Below are positions 50,159-58,776 of a stretch of DNA of 64,000 nt, piece by piece. The notes under the pieces are model-generated. The model had not been told where the DNA came from. It worked only from the letters and a program-made list of their open reading frames with translations, and did no database searches. The translations under genes were made by a program, and so were the position numbers. Within the stretch, counting starts at the first letter, position 1. The number at the start of each line of letters is the position of its first letter. Origin of the DNA: Clostridia bacterium (GTDB lineage: Bacteria; Bacillota_A; Clostridia; Christensenellales; Borkfalkiaceae); contig JAFTIG010000060.1 in the NCBI GenBank assembly GCA_017457015.1, forward strand, positions 1-64,000, given 5' to 3'.

Positions 50159-50187
50159 TTGACATAAAGTCTTATTTGTGTTATTAT
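50159..50187 (+). promoter_or_regulatory. Promoter of the VTT-acyltransferase gene
   Basis: TTGACA (50159-50164), 17-bp spacer ending TGT, TATTAT (50182-50187); extended -10. The leader contains a 6-bp hairpin AATGGC/GCCATT (50207-50231) before the ribosome site. Confidence 0.88.
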
Positions 50188-50256
50188 ATTTTTATTATCA
50201 AAATATAATGGCGTATTGTTTGCATGCCATTATTTACGGGTTATAAGGAAGAAGTA

Positions 50257-52158
50257 ATGAAGAAAAGTCTTAAAATAAAGATAATAAGCGTGATTGCTTT
50301 TTTAATAGTATTCGCAGGGCTTATATGGTTTATGATCTCCGGTGATAATCGGCAGATAATTTTAAGCCTTATTAACGACGATTTAAGTAGCGATGAATTT
50401 AAGGATTTATTGCAGAGTTTCGGCATAAGGGGCGCGGTGTCGTTATGTATTTTATTGATGCTACAAGTATTGCTCACTTTCGTGCCGGCAGAGCCCTTTC
50501 AGGTTTTGGCAGGCGTGGGATACGGCATCGGGTTTGGAACGCTTATATGTTTAATCGGGGTATTTTTAGGGAATTCGCTCGTATATCTTTTATATAAGAT
50601 TTTCGGGGATAAAGCGACCGATAATTTCAGGGAAAAAATCGATATTGATTTTGACAATATACAAAAGTCAAAACGTATCGCGCTAATAATTATTTTCTTA
50701 TATTTTTTACCAGCAATCCCGTACGGGGTAATTTGCTTTTTTGCCGCATCTATAAATATCAAATATCCGCGTTATATACTTTTAACTACAATAGGCGCGA
50801 TTCCGTCTATTATAGTCGACGTTGGCTTTGGGCATATAGCAATCGCTACGAGTTGGATAATATCCATAATTATATGTGCCGTTTTGATAGTGCTAGTCAT
50901 AATCATGGCGATAAAAAGGAACGCGTTATTTAAGGCGGTAAACAACTATATACACAAACACCAACTGCCGTACAAAACGGATACGGTGGTTAAAAAACCT
51001 AATCCGATCTTTTTCCATTTTATGGTTTTCGGGCTTAGTATTTATTTAAAATTTAAATACAAATTCAAATATAAGATAAAGGACAAACCCAAAGGTCCTT
51101 GTATAGTGCTTTGTAATCACGGCTCGTTTGCAGACTTTTTGTTCTCGGGCAAGATGTTAAGGAACTCTAAACCGCACTACGTTGCCGCGCGCATGTATTT
51201 TTATAATAAAAAACTTGCGTGGCTGATGAGAAATATGGGCGCTTTCCCAAAGAGTATGTTTTCTACCGATATTGAAAACGTAAAAAATTGTATGAAAGTC
51301 TTAAATATGGGTAGATCGCTCGTTATGATGCCGGAAGCAAGGCTTTCTACGGCAGGCAAGTTTGAAGGAATACAGCCTGCCACGTTTAAGTTTATAAAGA
51401 AAATGAACGTGCCGATATATATCTTAAAAATAGACGGCAGTTATTTATCTAAACCCAAGTGGGCGGACGCAGTAAGGAAAAAATCGGTCGTAACGGCGGA
51501 GTTGAGTTTATTAATCGATAAAGAAAGAATAGGTGCGATTAGTGAAGAGCAGATGGAAAATGAAATTTGCACGGCCCTTTACTACGACGATTTCGAGTGG
51601 TTAAAAACTCGCCCCGACCTAACTTATAATAGCAAAACGCTCGCAGTTGGTTTAGAGAATATTTTGCATATTTGTCCAGAGTGTGGTAAAAAACTTACTA
51701 TAAAGACTGAAAATAAAGACGTTTTCTGTACAGAGTGCGGTTATAGGGTAACACTTGATAATAGGTATCAGTTTACTAGTGGTAAGTTTGCAAATTTTGC
51801 CGACTGGTACGAGTGGCAGAAGGAAGAACTTAAAAAAGAAATTTTATCTAATCCCGATTACGTTCTAACGTCAAAGGTAGAATTAAAACATCAGTCGCTC
51901 GACGGCAAAACGCTTATGCGCCACGTCGGTGACGGCGTTTGTACTTTGAGTGCAGACGGGCTAACGTACGAAGGTAGTTACGACGGGGAAAACGTAATAA
52001 AACGTTTCCCTGCGTCAGCCGTTTACAGGTTGTTGTTTGGTGCGGGCGAAGACTTTGAGATTTACGACGGAAAAACGCTTTATTATTTCGTGCCCGAAGA
52101 CACTCGCAGTTGTGTGATTTGGTATATTGCAAGTGAAATTATAGAGCAAAACGCTTAA
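50257..52158 (+). CDS. VTT-domain / PlsC-type acyltransferase / zinc-ribbon fusion
   Basis: A 633-residue fusion. Residues about 10-220 form a TVP38/TMEM64 VTT domain (FVPAEPFQVLAGVGYGIGFG, YFLPAIPYGVICFFAA). Residues about 255-455 form a PlsC-like acyltransferase with HX4D (H288, D293 in NHGSFADF) and PEARLS (359-364). A zinc ribbon follows (C473, C476, C491, C494), then a beta-rich C-terminal domain. It may make phosphatidic acid and move lipid across the bilayer in one protein; the coupling is inference. ATG 50257 follows AAGGA; an upstream in-frame ATG (50224) has no ribosome site. Confidence 0.9.
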   Translation: MKKSLKIKIISVIAFLIVFAGLIWFMISGDNRQIILSLINDDLSSDEFKDLLQSFGIRGAVSLCILLMLQVLLTFVPAEPFQVLAGVGYGIGFGTLICLIGVFLGNSLVYLLYKIFGDKATDNFREKIDIDFDNIQKSKRIALIIIFLYFLPAIPYGVICFFAASINIKYPRYILLTTIGAIPSIIVDVGFGHIAIATSWIISIIICAVLIVLVIIMAIKRNALFKAVNNYIHKHQLPYKTDTVVKKPNPIFFHFMVFGLSIYLKFKYKFKYKIKDKPKGPCIVLCNHGSFADFLFSGKMLRNSKPHYVAARMYFYNKKLAWLMRNMGAFPKSMFSTDIENVKNCMKVLNMGRSLVMMPEARLSTAGKFEGIQPATFKFIKKMNVPIYILKIDGSYLSKPKWADAVRKKSVVTAELSLLIDKERIGAISEEQMENEICTALYYDDFEWLKTRPDLTYNSKTLAVGLENILHICPECGKKLTIKTENKDVFCTECGYRVTLDNRYQFTSGKFANFADWYEWQKEELKKEILSNPDYVLTSKVELKHQSLDGKTLMRHVGDGVCTLSADGLTYEGSYDGENVIKRFPASAVYRLLFGAGEDFEIYDGKTLYYFVPEDTRSCVIWYIASEIIEQNA

Positions 52159-52175
52159 GGAAAAGTTTTAAAAGT

Positions 52176-53606
52176 ATGAAAAATACTAAAGATAAGGAAA
52201 AGTCGTTTACTAATATAAATTTACGGTCTTTTATAGTGGTGGTGTGTCTTTTGACCGGCATACTTATTTTAGCAGGAATATTGACGGCGGTTATTCCGCA
52301 AGGTAAGTATCAATACACTGCAGACGGAACGATAATACCCGATACTTATACGCAAGGTGTAGTTCAAGGTATAGCGTTTTGGCGTGTTTTGACTGCACCT
52401 TTCCGCGTGTATGTCGGCTCTGACGCACTCAATATAATTATGATAAGCGTGTTTCTACTCGTTATGAGCGGAGTGTTTAACGTAATGGAAAAGACGGGCG
52501 GTGTAAAGGCGCTAATCGGAAAGGCAATGAAAGTTTTTTCGGCGCGTAAAACGCTCGTAATACTTATCGCGGTGCTCGGGTTTATGGCGTTCGGAAGTTT
52601 TTTCGGTATGTTTGAAGAACTCGTTACCCTTCTTCCGATAGTCATAATGTTTACGCTATCTTTAGGTTACGATACTATGACGGGTTTAGGCGTTTGTATG
52701 CTCTCGGCTTGTTTCGGATTTTCGGCGGCTATCACCAACCCGTTTTCGGTAGGGCTTGCATCTCAAGTCGCAGGAGTGTCGGTATCTAACGGAGTATGGT
52801 TAAGACTAATCTTTTTCGTAGCCGTATACGCGCTCGTCAGCGCGTTTATACTCTTGTATACCAAAAAGATTAAACGTAATATAGAAAAGTCTTTATCCTA
52901 TCAAATAGATATAGAAAAGAAAAAGTGTATAGATTTTAGCGGGGTAGGACAAGAAAACGACAAAGTTTTTAAAGCCTACGCGACGTTTTTCGGAGCAGAA
53001 CTCGTTATTTTAATAGTTATCGCGTCCGTACGCGCAATATCAGGCTATGCAATACCTATACTTGCGGCGACCTTTTTAATCGGTGGAATAGGCGCAGGAC
53101 TTATCGTTTCAGAAGACAAGAAAAAAGTCGTCGTTGATTTTCTTAAAGGCGCGGCGTCAATGATACCGGCGGTTTTTATGATAGCGCTTGCGTCTTCTAT
53201 AAAACTAGTGCTTGAAGAAGGCGGTATTATCGATACGATTATGCACGCGGTAATAGGCTTTTTGAGTGGTCAAAGTAAGTTCACTTGCATACTTTTGGTG
53301 TATTTACTAATCTTAATTCTTCAAATATTTATAGGTTCGGCGTCTGCAAAAATAATGTTGATAATGCCTATAATAATTCCTATCTGTTCGGCGCTTGGAA
53401 TCTCGTCTGCGACGGTGATTTTAACTTACTGTATGGCGGACGGATTTACCGATATGATTTTGCCAACTAACCCAGTTCTCTTAATAGGTCTTTCTATGGC
53501 AAACGTATCGTACGGTAAATGGATAAGATTTACCTATAAACTGCAAATTTTAATTTTCGCTTTAACGCTCGTGTTCTTGATGTTTGCAGTCGGTATAAAC
53601 TATTAA
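52176..53606 (+). CDS. YfcC/DcuC-family transporter
   Basis: A 476-residue, about 12-TM carrier of the YfcC (C4-dicarboxylate anaerobic carrier-like) family. It has the usual short periplasmic insert after helix 1 (AVIPQGKYQY), GSFFGMFEELVTLLPI, SACFGFSAAITNPFSVGLA, and the late FIGSASAKIMLIMPIIIP and DGFTDMILPTNPVLLIGL re-entrant motifs. Members carry dicarboxylates, arginine/ornithine or di-peptides; the substrate is not known here. It follows the fusion gene by 17 bases, probably co-transcribed. Confidence 0.88.
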   Translation: MKNTKDKEKSFTNINLRSFIVVVCLLTGILILAGILTAVIPQGKYQYTADGTIIPDTYTQGVVQGIAFWRVLTAPFRVYVGSDALNIIMISVFLLVMSGVFNVMEKTGGVKALIGKAMKVFSARKTLVILIAVLGFMAFGSFFGMFEELVTLLPIVIMFTLSLGYDTMTGLGVCMLSACFGFSAAITNPFSVGLASQVAGVSVSNGVWLRLIFFVAVYALVSAFILLYTKKIKRNIEKSLSYQIDIEKKKCIDFSGVGQENDKVFKAYATFFGAELVILIVIASVRAISGYAIPILAATFLIGGIGAGLIVSEDKKKVVVDFLKGAASMIPAVFMIALASSIKLVLEEGGIIDTIMHAVIGFLSGQSKFTCILLVYLLILILQIFIGSASAKIMLIMPIIIPICSALGISSATVILTYCMADGFTDMILPTNPVLLIGLSMANVSYGKWIRFTYKLQILIFALTLVFLMFAVGINY

Positions 53607-53616
53607 CAAAATTATT

Positions 53617-53650
53617 AAAGTCTGCTTAAAATATATACGCAGACTTTTTC
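53617..53650 (+). terminator. Intrinsic terminator
   Basis: AAAGTCTGC (53617-53625) and GCAGACTTT (53639-53647), followed by TT. Its end is 19 bases before the GH2 start. Confidence 0.8.
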
Positions 53651-53668
53651 TTTTAAAGGTGGTGTATT

Positions 53669-55405
53669 ATGTTACTTTATACGGCGTACGAAACGGGTAA
53701 AATTCCGCACTCCGAGCACCCTAATCCGCAATGTGAGCGTGACGGGTGGTTGTGTCTTAACGGCGAGTGGGAATTAAAAAGAATCAATCCCGACGGCAAG
53801 TGTAGTTTTAGCGGTAAGATAATCGTTCCGTTTTCTCCCGAAACCTTACTTGGCGGAATAGGTGGTGAGTTCATTTTAAATGAAGAACAATCACTCGTTT
53901 ACAAAAGAACTTTTTTACTTAATGAAGAGCAAACGTCCGGTAGGGTAATGCTTCGTTTCGGTGCGGTGGATAGTAGGTGTAGCGTCGCGGTAAACGGGGT
54001 AACGGTCGGTAGCCATGCTTGTGGATTTACGCCCTTTTCGTTTGACGTTACAAGCGTGGTAAAGGCTGGGGAAAACAGTATAGAAGTTACCGTTATAGAC
54101 GACGCTTTTAAGGTGCACGGAGCAAGGGGAAAACAGAGCAAAAACCGCGGTACTATTTGGTATACGCCACAGAGCGGAATTTACCAAACGGTGTGGTTAG
54201 AGTTTTCTCCGACCGAACGTATAGAAAACTTAAAAATAACGCCCGACGCTTTTAATAAATCGGTAAAGATAACTTTTGACTGTAAAGAAAGGGTAACGGC
54301 CGTAGTTTTTGACGGTGATAAAGAAATTTTAAGGGAGAGTAATAATAACGAGATAGAGTTTAAGTACGACTTTATTTTATGGTCGCCTGAAAATCCTAAA
54401 CTCTATACTCTTTTATTGACTAATCCTTCCGGCGATAGAATTAAGAGTTATTTCGGAGTGCGTTCTTTTTCGATAGTAACCGATAAAAAGGGTAAAAAAC
54501 GCCTTGCACTAAACGGCAAACCGTATTTTTTTAACGGCGTACTAGATCAAGGATACTGGTCGGACGGAATGCTTACTTATCCGTCGGATAAGGCGGCGGA
54601 AGACGAACTTAAAATGCTTAAAGATATGGGCTTTAATACGGTGAGAAAACACATCAAAGTAGAGCCTATGCGCTGGTATTATCATTGCGACAGGTTGGGG
54701 CTTATCGTGTGGCAAGATTTCGTAAACGGCGGTGGTGAGTATAAAGATTCGCATATTAGAATTTTACCGTTTTTAGGTTTTAATCACCGCGACGACGACT
54801 ATAAGTATTTTGCAAGAGAGAGCGAATACGGTAGGTCTGAATATATACAAATGGTAAAAGACATAATAAACGCGCTCTATAACTCGGTCAGCGTAGGGGC
54901 GTACGTTCCGTTTAACGAAGGTTGGGGACAGTTTGATTCTAAAAAAATTACCGATATGGTAAAAAGCCTTGACAATACGAGAATAGTTGACAGTGTGAGC
55001 GGTTGGCACGATCAAGGCAGAGAAAATTCCGAACTTTTAAGTTTACATATATATTTTACACCGTTAAAAGTTCCAAAAGATGACCGAGCGGTAGTTTTGT
55101 CGGAGTTCGGCGGATATTCTATGAAAGTAGACGGGCACGTTTACGACGATAAAAAAGAATACGGATACAAGCGGTTTAGAGATAAAGAAAAATTTTTGTC
55201 GGCGATAAAAAAATTGTACTTAAAAAAGATTTTGCCATTGTTAGAAAAAGGGTTGTCGGGTGCAATTTATACGCAAGTGTCAGACGTAGAAGAAGAGATA
55301 AACGGGATAGTTACTTACGATAGAAAAGTGCAAAAAATACCCACGGCGTTTATGAGAGAAATAAACCAAACGCTTTACGCAGAGTGGAAAGAAAAAATAG
55401 AATAG
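53669..55405 (+). CDS. Glycoside hydrolase family 2 enzyme
   Basis: A 578-residue GH2 enzyme without signal peptide. The order is sugar-binding jelly roll (about 10-180; RGTIWYTPQSGIYQTVWLE), Ig-like domain (about 185-270), and TIM barrel (about 275-570; FNTVRKHIKVEPMRWYYHCDRLGLIVWQD). The acid/base is E417 in FNEGWGQ and the nucleophile E479 in LSEFGGY. The family covers beta-galactosidases, beta-glucuronidases and beta-mannosidases; the compact form without C-terminal domains resembles uncharacterised gut GH2. AAAGGTGG precedes the ATG. Confidence 0.93.
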   Translation: MLLYTAYETGKIPHSEHPNPQCERDGWLCLNGEWELKRINPDGKCSFSGKIIVPFSPETLLGGIGGEFILNEEQSLVYKRTFLLNEEQTSGRVMLRFGAVDSRCSVAVNGVTVGSHACGFTPFSFDVTSVVKAGENSIEVTVIDDAFKVHGARGKQSKNRGTIWYTPQSGIYQTVWLEFSPTERIENLKITPDAFNKSVKITFDCKERVTAVVFDGDKEILRESNNNEIEFKYDFILWSPENPKLYTLLLTNPSGDRIKSYFGVRSFSIVTDKKGKKRLALNGKPYFFNGVLDQGYWSDGMLTYPSDKAAEDELKMLKDMGFNTVRKHIKVEPMRWYYHCDRLGLIVWQDFVNGGGEYKDSHIRILPFLGFNHRDDDYKYFARESEYGRSEYIQMVKDIINALYNSVSVGAYVPFNEGWGQFDSKKITDMVKSLDNTRIVDSVSGWHDQGRENSELLSLHIYFTPLKVPKDDRAVVLSEFGGYSMKVDGHVYDDKKEYGYKRFRDKEKFLSAIKKLYLKKILPLLEKGLSGAIYTQVSDVEEEINGIVTYDRKVQKIPTAFMREINQTLYAEWKEKIE

Positions 55406-55414
55406 AATAAAATT

Positions 55415-55450
55415 AACGGCGCGTTATTGTAACGCGCCGTTTTAATAATT
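55415..55450. terminator. Bidirectional terminator
   Basis: AACGGCGCGTTA/TAACGCGCCGTT, a 12-bp perfect stem with a 3-base loop and T-rich flank, between converging genes. Confidence 0.9.
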
Positions 55451-55458
55451 TTTTTTGG

Positions 55459-56682
55459 CTAAATTATCCATTCTCCGTTTTCAAATAGAGTTACGGTAGA
55501 GCCGTCCTTTTTTATTCCGACCACGCTGGTGTCAAAAGTTCCTATCATAAAGTCAACGTGTTCGGTAGAGTCGTTAAGTCCCCTTGCTTTAAGTTCTTTT
55601 GCCGTAAGTTTTTCACCGTCTTTAATGGTGGTTGGGTAGCCTTTGCCGATAGCGAGATGGCAACTTGCATTTTCGTCAAATAGGGTATTATAGAACAAAA
55701 TTCCGCTCTTGGCAATAGGCGAGTTTTTACCGATAAGCGCAATTTCACCTAAATATTTAGTGCCTGCGTCGGTATCTATAATGTGCTTTAAAGTTTGGTA
55801 TCCCTTTTCTGCAGAGTAGTCGACTATTTTGCCATTTTTAAACTTTATCGTAAAGCCGTCTATAATCTGACCGTTTTCGCATAACGGCATAGCCGATTTT
55901 AATACGCCGTCAACTTTTAATCTGTGCGGTGCGGTAAACAGTTCTTCGGTAGGCATGTTGGCAACGAAATGTACGCCGTCCTTTGCCTTTTCTCTTGCGC
56001 TCGTCCAAAGGTGACCGTCGGCTAGACCGACTTTCAAGTCCGTGCCGTTACTGCTCTTAAAACGTATATATTCAAAGTCGTTTTCATTTAAAAAGTCTGC
56101 GCGACGGTTAAGCGTTTCTATATGCTTTTCCCACGCACCAACAGGATCAGCGCAGTTTAATCGCATAGTTTTTGCGATAGCATCCATAAGATCTTTCTCC
56201 GGCTCTGTAGAGTCGGGGAACACGCATTTTGCCCAAGATGCGGTCGGAACGGATACCACGCACCAGCGTACGCCGTTAGACATAACCGCGTCGGAAAACT
56301 TTTTGAGCGCCTTACTTCTCGCCTGTTGAACGGCGGCGATTTTTTGTGGCGGAATATCCTTAAACGCAGAAGGGTCGTCTGCCGCAACGGCAATATAGCA
56401 AAAACCTTTTTCCACCAAATAGTTACGCCTATCCACAAACCATTTCGGCACTTCGGTAAGCGCTTCGGTCTCTGCGTAAGTATAACTGATTTTATCAATT
56501 TCTTCGTCGTTCCAACGCACGCGAACTATACTCGCACCTGCCTTATACGCCGCCTTACAAAGTTCAGCGGCAACGTCGCGTTTTTCAGTCGGGCAAACTA
56601 TTTCTACGCCCTGACCTTTTTGAACGTTTACGCCTATTTTAACCACTAATTCCGCATAGGCGGACATCAACTTGTTTTCCAT
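55459..56682 (-). CDS. M29-family aminopeptidase
   Basis: A 407-residue thermophilic-type aminopeptidase (AmpS/PepS). Metal ligands are expected in NMPTEELFTAPHR (Glu, Glu, His), with KSSNGTDLKVGLADGHLW before and NASCHLAIGKGYP and STEHVDFMIGT (His, Asp) after. It removes N-terminal residues of peptides in the cytoplasm. ATG 56682 follows GGTGA; a TTG further upstream (56715) would add 11 residues without a better ribosome site. Confidence 0.92.
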   Translation of the reverse strand: MENKLMSAYAELVVKIGVNVQKGQGVEIVCPTEKRDVAAELCKAAYKAGASIVRVRWNDEEIDKISYTYAETEALTEVPKWFVDRRNYLVEKGFCYIAVAADDPSAFKDIPPQKIAAVQQARSKALKKFSDAVMSNGVRWCVVSVPTASWAKCVFPDSTEPEKDLMDAIAKTMRLNCADPVGAWEKHIETLNRRADFLNENDFEYIRFKSSNGTDLKVGLADGHLWTSAREKAKDGVHFVANMPTEELFTAPHRLKVDGVLKSAMPLCENGQIIDGFTIKFKNGKIVDYSAEKGYQTLKHIIDTDAGTKYLGEIALIGKNSPIAKSGILFYNTLFDENASCHLAIGKGYPTTIKDGEKLTAKELKARGLNDSTEHVDFMIGTFDTSVVGIKKDGSTVTLFENGEWII

Positions 56683-56859
56683 TATTAATTTCACCGTCCG
56701 TATGTTTTTACGCAAAATATTATATCCTTGTAGAAAAGTTAAGTCAAGAAGAATTTTGTCGATAAGGCAAAGTTTATTCTTTTAATTCGCATAAACGCGC
56801 GTGTTATTCATAATTTACATAAAAAAAGTGCGTTTTATTGTAAAAAAAACAAACGGCTA

Positions 56860-56888
56860 TTGACATTTTAGTTTATTTGTACTATACT
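56860..56888 (+). promoter_or_regulatory. Promoter of the dxs-dehydratase operon
   Basis: TTGACA (56860-56865), 17-bp spacer, TATACT (56883-56888). The leader of about 60 bases shows no recognisable riboswitch. Confidence 0.88.
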
Positions 56889-56953
56889 ATAAACTGTATT
56901 ATAATAGAAAAGTATCGTCAAAAATCAAGATTAAAGATAAAAGCGGAGTTTTG

Positions 56954-58756
56954 ATGGGTTGTTTTAATGGTGAAAACCTAATAGATAAGGTTAAAAAACT
57001 GAATATTAAAGACCTTGATAATCTTGCGCAAGATATAAGGGAAGAAATTATTTCCACCACATACGAAAACGGTGGGCATTTGGCGTCAAATTTAGGAATC
57101 GTGGAAACTACGATTGCACTTTACAGAGTGTTTGATTTCCCAAAAGACAAACTGATTTTCGACGTGGGGCATCAATGCTACGCGCATAAAATTTTATCTG
57201 GTAGAGCAAAAGATTTTTCCACGATCAGAACGCACGGCGGACTATCGGGTTTTCCTGATATCACCGAGAGCGAGTACGACGCTTTTAGCGTGGGGCACGC
57301 AGGTACTTCTATGGCGGCAGGTATAGGCTACTGCAACGCGCGCGATAAAAAGGGCGAAGACTATTCGGTCGTTGCGGTCGTCGGCGACGGCTCTGTCGGC
57401 AACGGGCTTAATCTTGAAGCGCTGTCGTCTTCAAACGTGAAACCCAAAAACTTTATCGTTATTCTAAACGATAACGGCATGAGTATATCTAAAAACAAGA
57501 ACGGGTTTTACCAACTCGTATCAAAGGGTACGACTAAGCGCGGTTATCTAGGCGGTAAAAAGGCAATAACCAAGATTTTTGGCAATTCTTTCGTTACGCG
57601 CGCTCTCGCTGCGTTTAGGAATTTTATAAAAAGGGTAATAAACAAAAACAGTTATTTTGAAAATCACGGCTTTAAGTACGTGGGCGTGGTAGACGGTAAC
57701 GATATAAAAGAACTGGTTGCAATATTAGAGCGCGTTAAGCGGGTTGCTAAAGATAGGGCGGTGCTCGTACACGTCAAAACGACCAAAGGCAAAGGTTATG
57801 AAAAGGCAGAAGCCAACGCCGACGTATATCACGGGGTAGGCGCGCATCTGCAAAATGACAGCGGTACGTTCTCTCTCGCGCTCGGGAATAAATTAAACGA
57901 GCTTATAGATAAGGATGAGAAAGTAGTAGCGATAACTGCAGCAATGAAAGACGGGACGGGGCTTAAAACGGTCGAAGAAAAATATCCTGAAAATTTCGTG
58001 GACGTGGGCATTGCAGAAGAATACGCAGTTACTCTTGCGGCTGGTATGGCGGCAGGTGGACTAAAACCTTTCGTGGCGGTATACTCGACCTTTATGCAAC
58101 GTGCGTACGATCAGATAGTTCACGACGTGTGTTTGCAGAATTTGCCCGTAGTATTTTGTCTTGACAGGGCAGGGCTCGTCGGTAAAGACGGCAAAACGCA
58201 TCAGGGCGTTTTCGATTTGAGTTTTTTAACTCACGTTCCAAACATGAACGTGTTTGCACCTAATAGCGTAGAAGAACTTGAAGATATTATAGATTACGCA
58301 ATAGAACTTAAAGCGCCAGTCGCTATAAGATATCCCAAGAACGCGGGTGTAACGGATGCACATACGTCAATCAAGAAAGAGTTGTGGCGCACCGTTAAAG
58401 ACGGGACGAAGGTTACTATATTAGCGGTAGGGCCTAACGCGCTTAAAGTTTCTACCGAATACGCAAAAAAACACGACGGCATGGGAGTGGTTTCGGCAAG
58501 GTCGATAAAACCGCTTGATGAAAAAGTGCTTGATAGAATCAAAGATACTGCAATCGTAACTGTTGAAGAAAACAGCGTTATAGGTGGTTTTGGCAGTATG
58601 GTAGCAGGATATTATAACGGCAAGGGCTTTATCGTGAAAATTAAAAACGTTGGGGTAAAGGATGAATTCGTCGGACACGGCGATATATCCGACCAGTTTG
58701 AAGAAAACGGCATTACCGAGAGCGGTATTGACGTCGCTATAAAACAGATGATTTGA
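56954..58756 (+). CDS. dxs: 1-deoxy-D-xylulose-5-phosphate synthase
   Basis: A 600-residue thiamine-diphosphate enzyme opening the MEP isoprenoid pathway from pyruvate and glyceraldehyde-3-P. Visible landmarks are HLASNLGIVETTIAL, FDVGHQCYAHKILSGR, FSVGHAGTSMAAGIG, the ThDP motif GDGSVGNGLNLEAL to ILNDNGMSIS, the catalytic Glu in DVGIAEEYAVTLAAGMA, and DRAGLVGKDGKTHQGVFD, where many enzymes have THHG. It provides undecaprenyl phosphate for the polysaccharide genes downstream. GCGGAG precedes ATG 56954; TTG 56951 is adjacent but less likely. The next gene starts 20 bases later. Confidence 0.95.
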   Translation: MGCFNGENLIDKVKKLNIKDLDNLAQDIREEIISTTYENGGHLASNLGIVETTIALYRVFDFPKDKLIFDVGHQCYAHKILSGRAKDFSTIRTHGGLSGFPDITESEYDAFSVGHAGTSMAAGIGYCNARDKKGEDYSVVAVVGDGSVGNGLNLEALSSSNVKPKNFIVILNDNGMSISKNKNGFYQLVSKGTTKRGYLGGKKAITKIFGNSFVTRALAAFRNFIKRVINKNSYFENHGFKYVGVVDGNDIKELVAILERVKRVAKDRAVLVHVKTTKGKGYEKAEANADVYHGVGAHLQNDSGTFSLALGNKLNELIDKDEKVVAITAAMKDGTGLKTVEEKYPENFVDVGIAEEYAVTLAAGMAAGGLKPFVAVYSTFMQRAYDQIVHDVCLQNLPVVFCLDRAGLVGKDGKTHQGVFDLSFLTHVPNMNVFAPNSVEELEDIIDYAIELKAPVAIRYPKNAGVTDAHTSIKKELWRTVKDGTKVTILAVGPNALKVSTEYAKKHDGMGVVSARSIKPLDEKVLDRIKDTAIVTVEENSVIGGFGSMVAGYYNGKGFIVKIKNVGVKDEFVGHGDISDQFEENGITESGIDVAIKQMI

Positions 58757-58776
58757 TAATTGCAGGAGAGAGAAAG

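Noticed and set aside
56716..56953. TPP or other riboswitch upstream of dxs
   Set aside because: No conserved riboswitch core is visible; only a promoter and a short leader.
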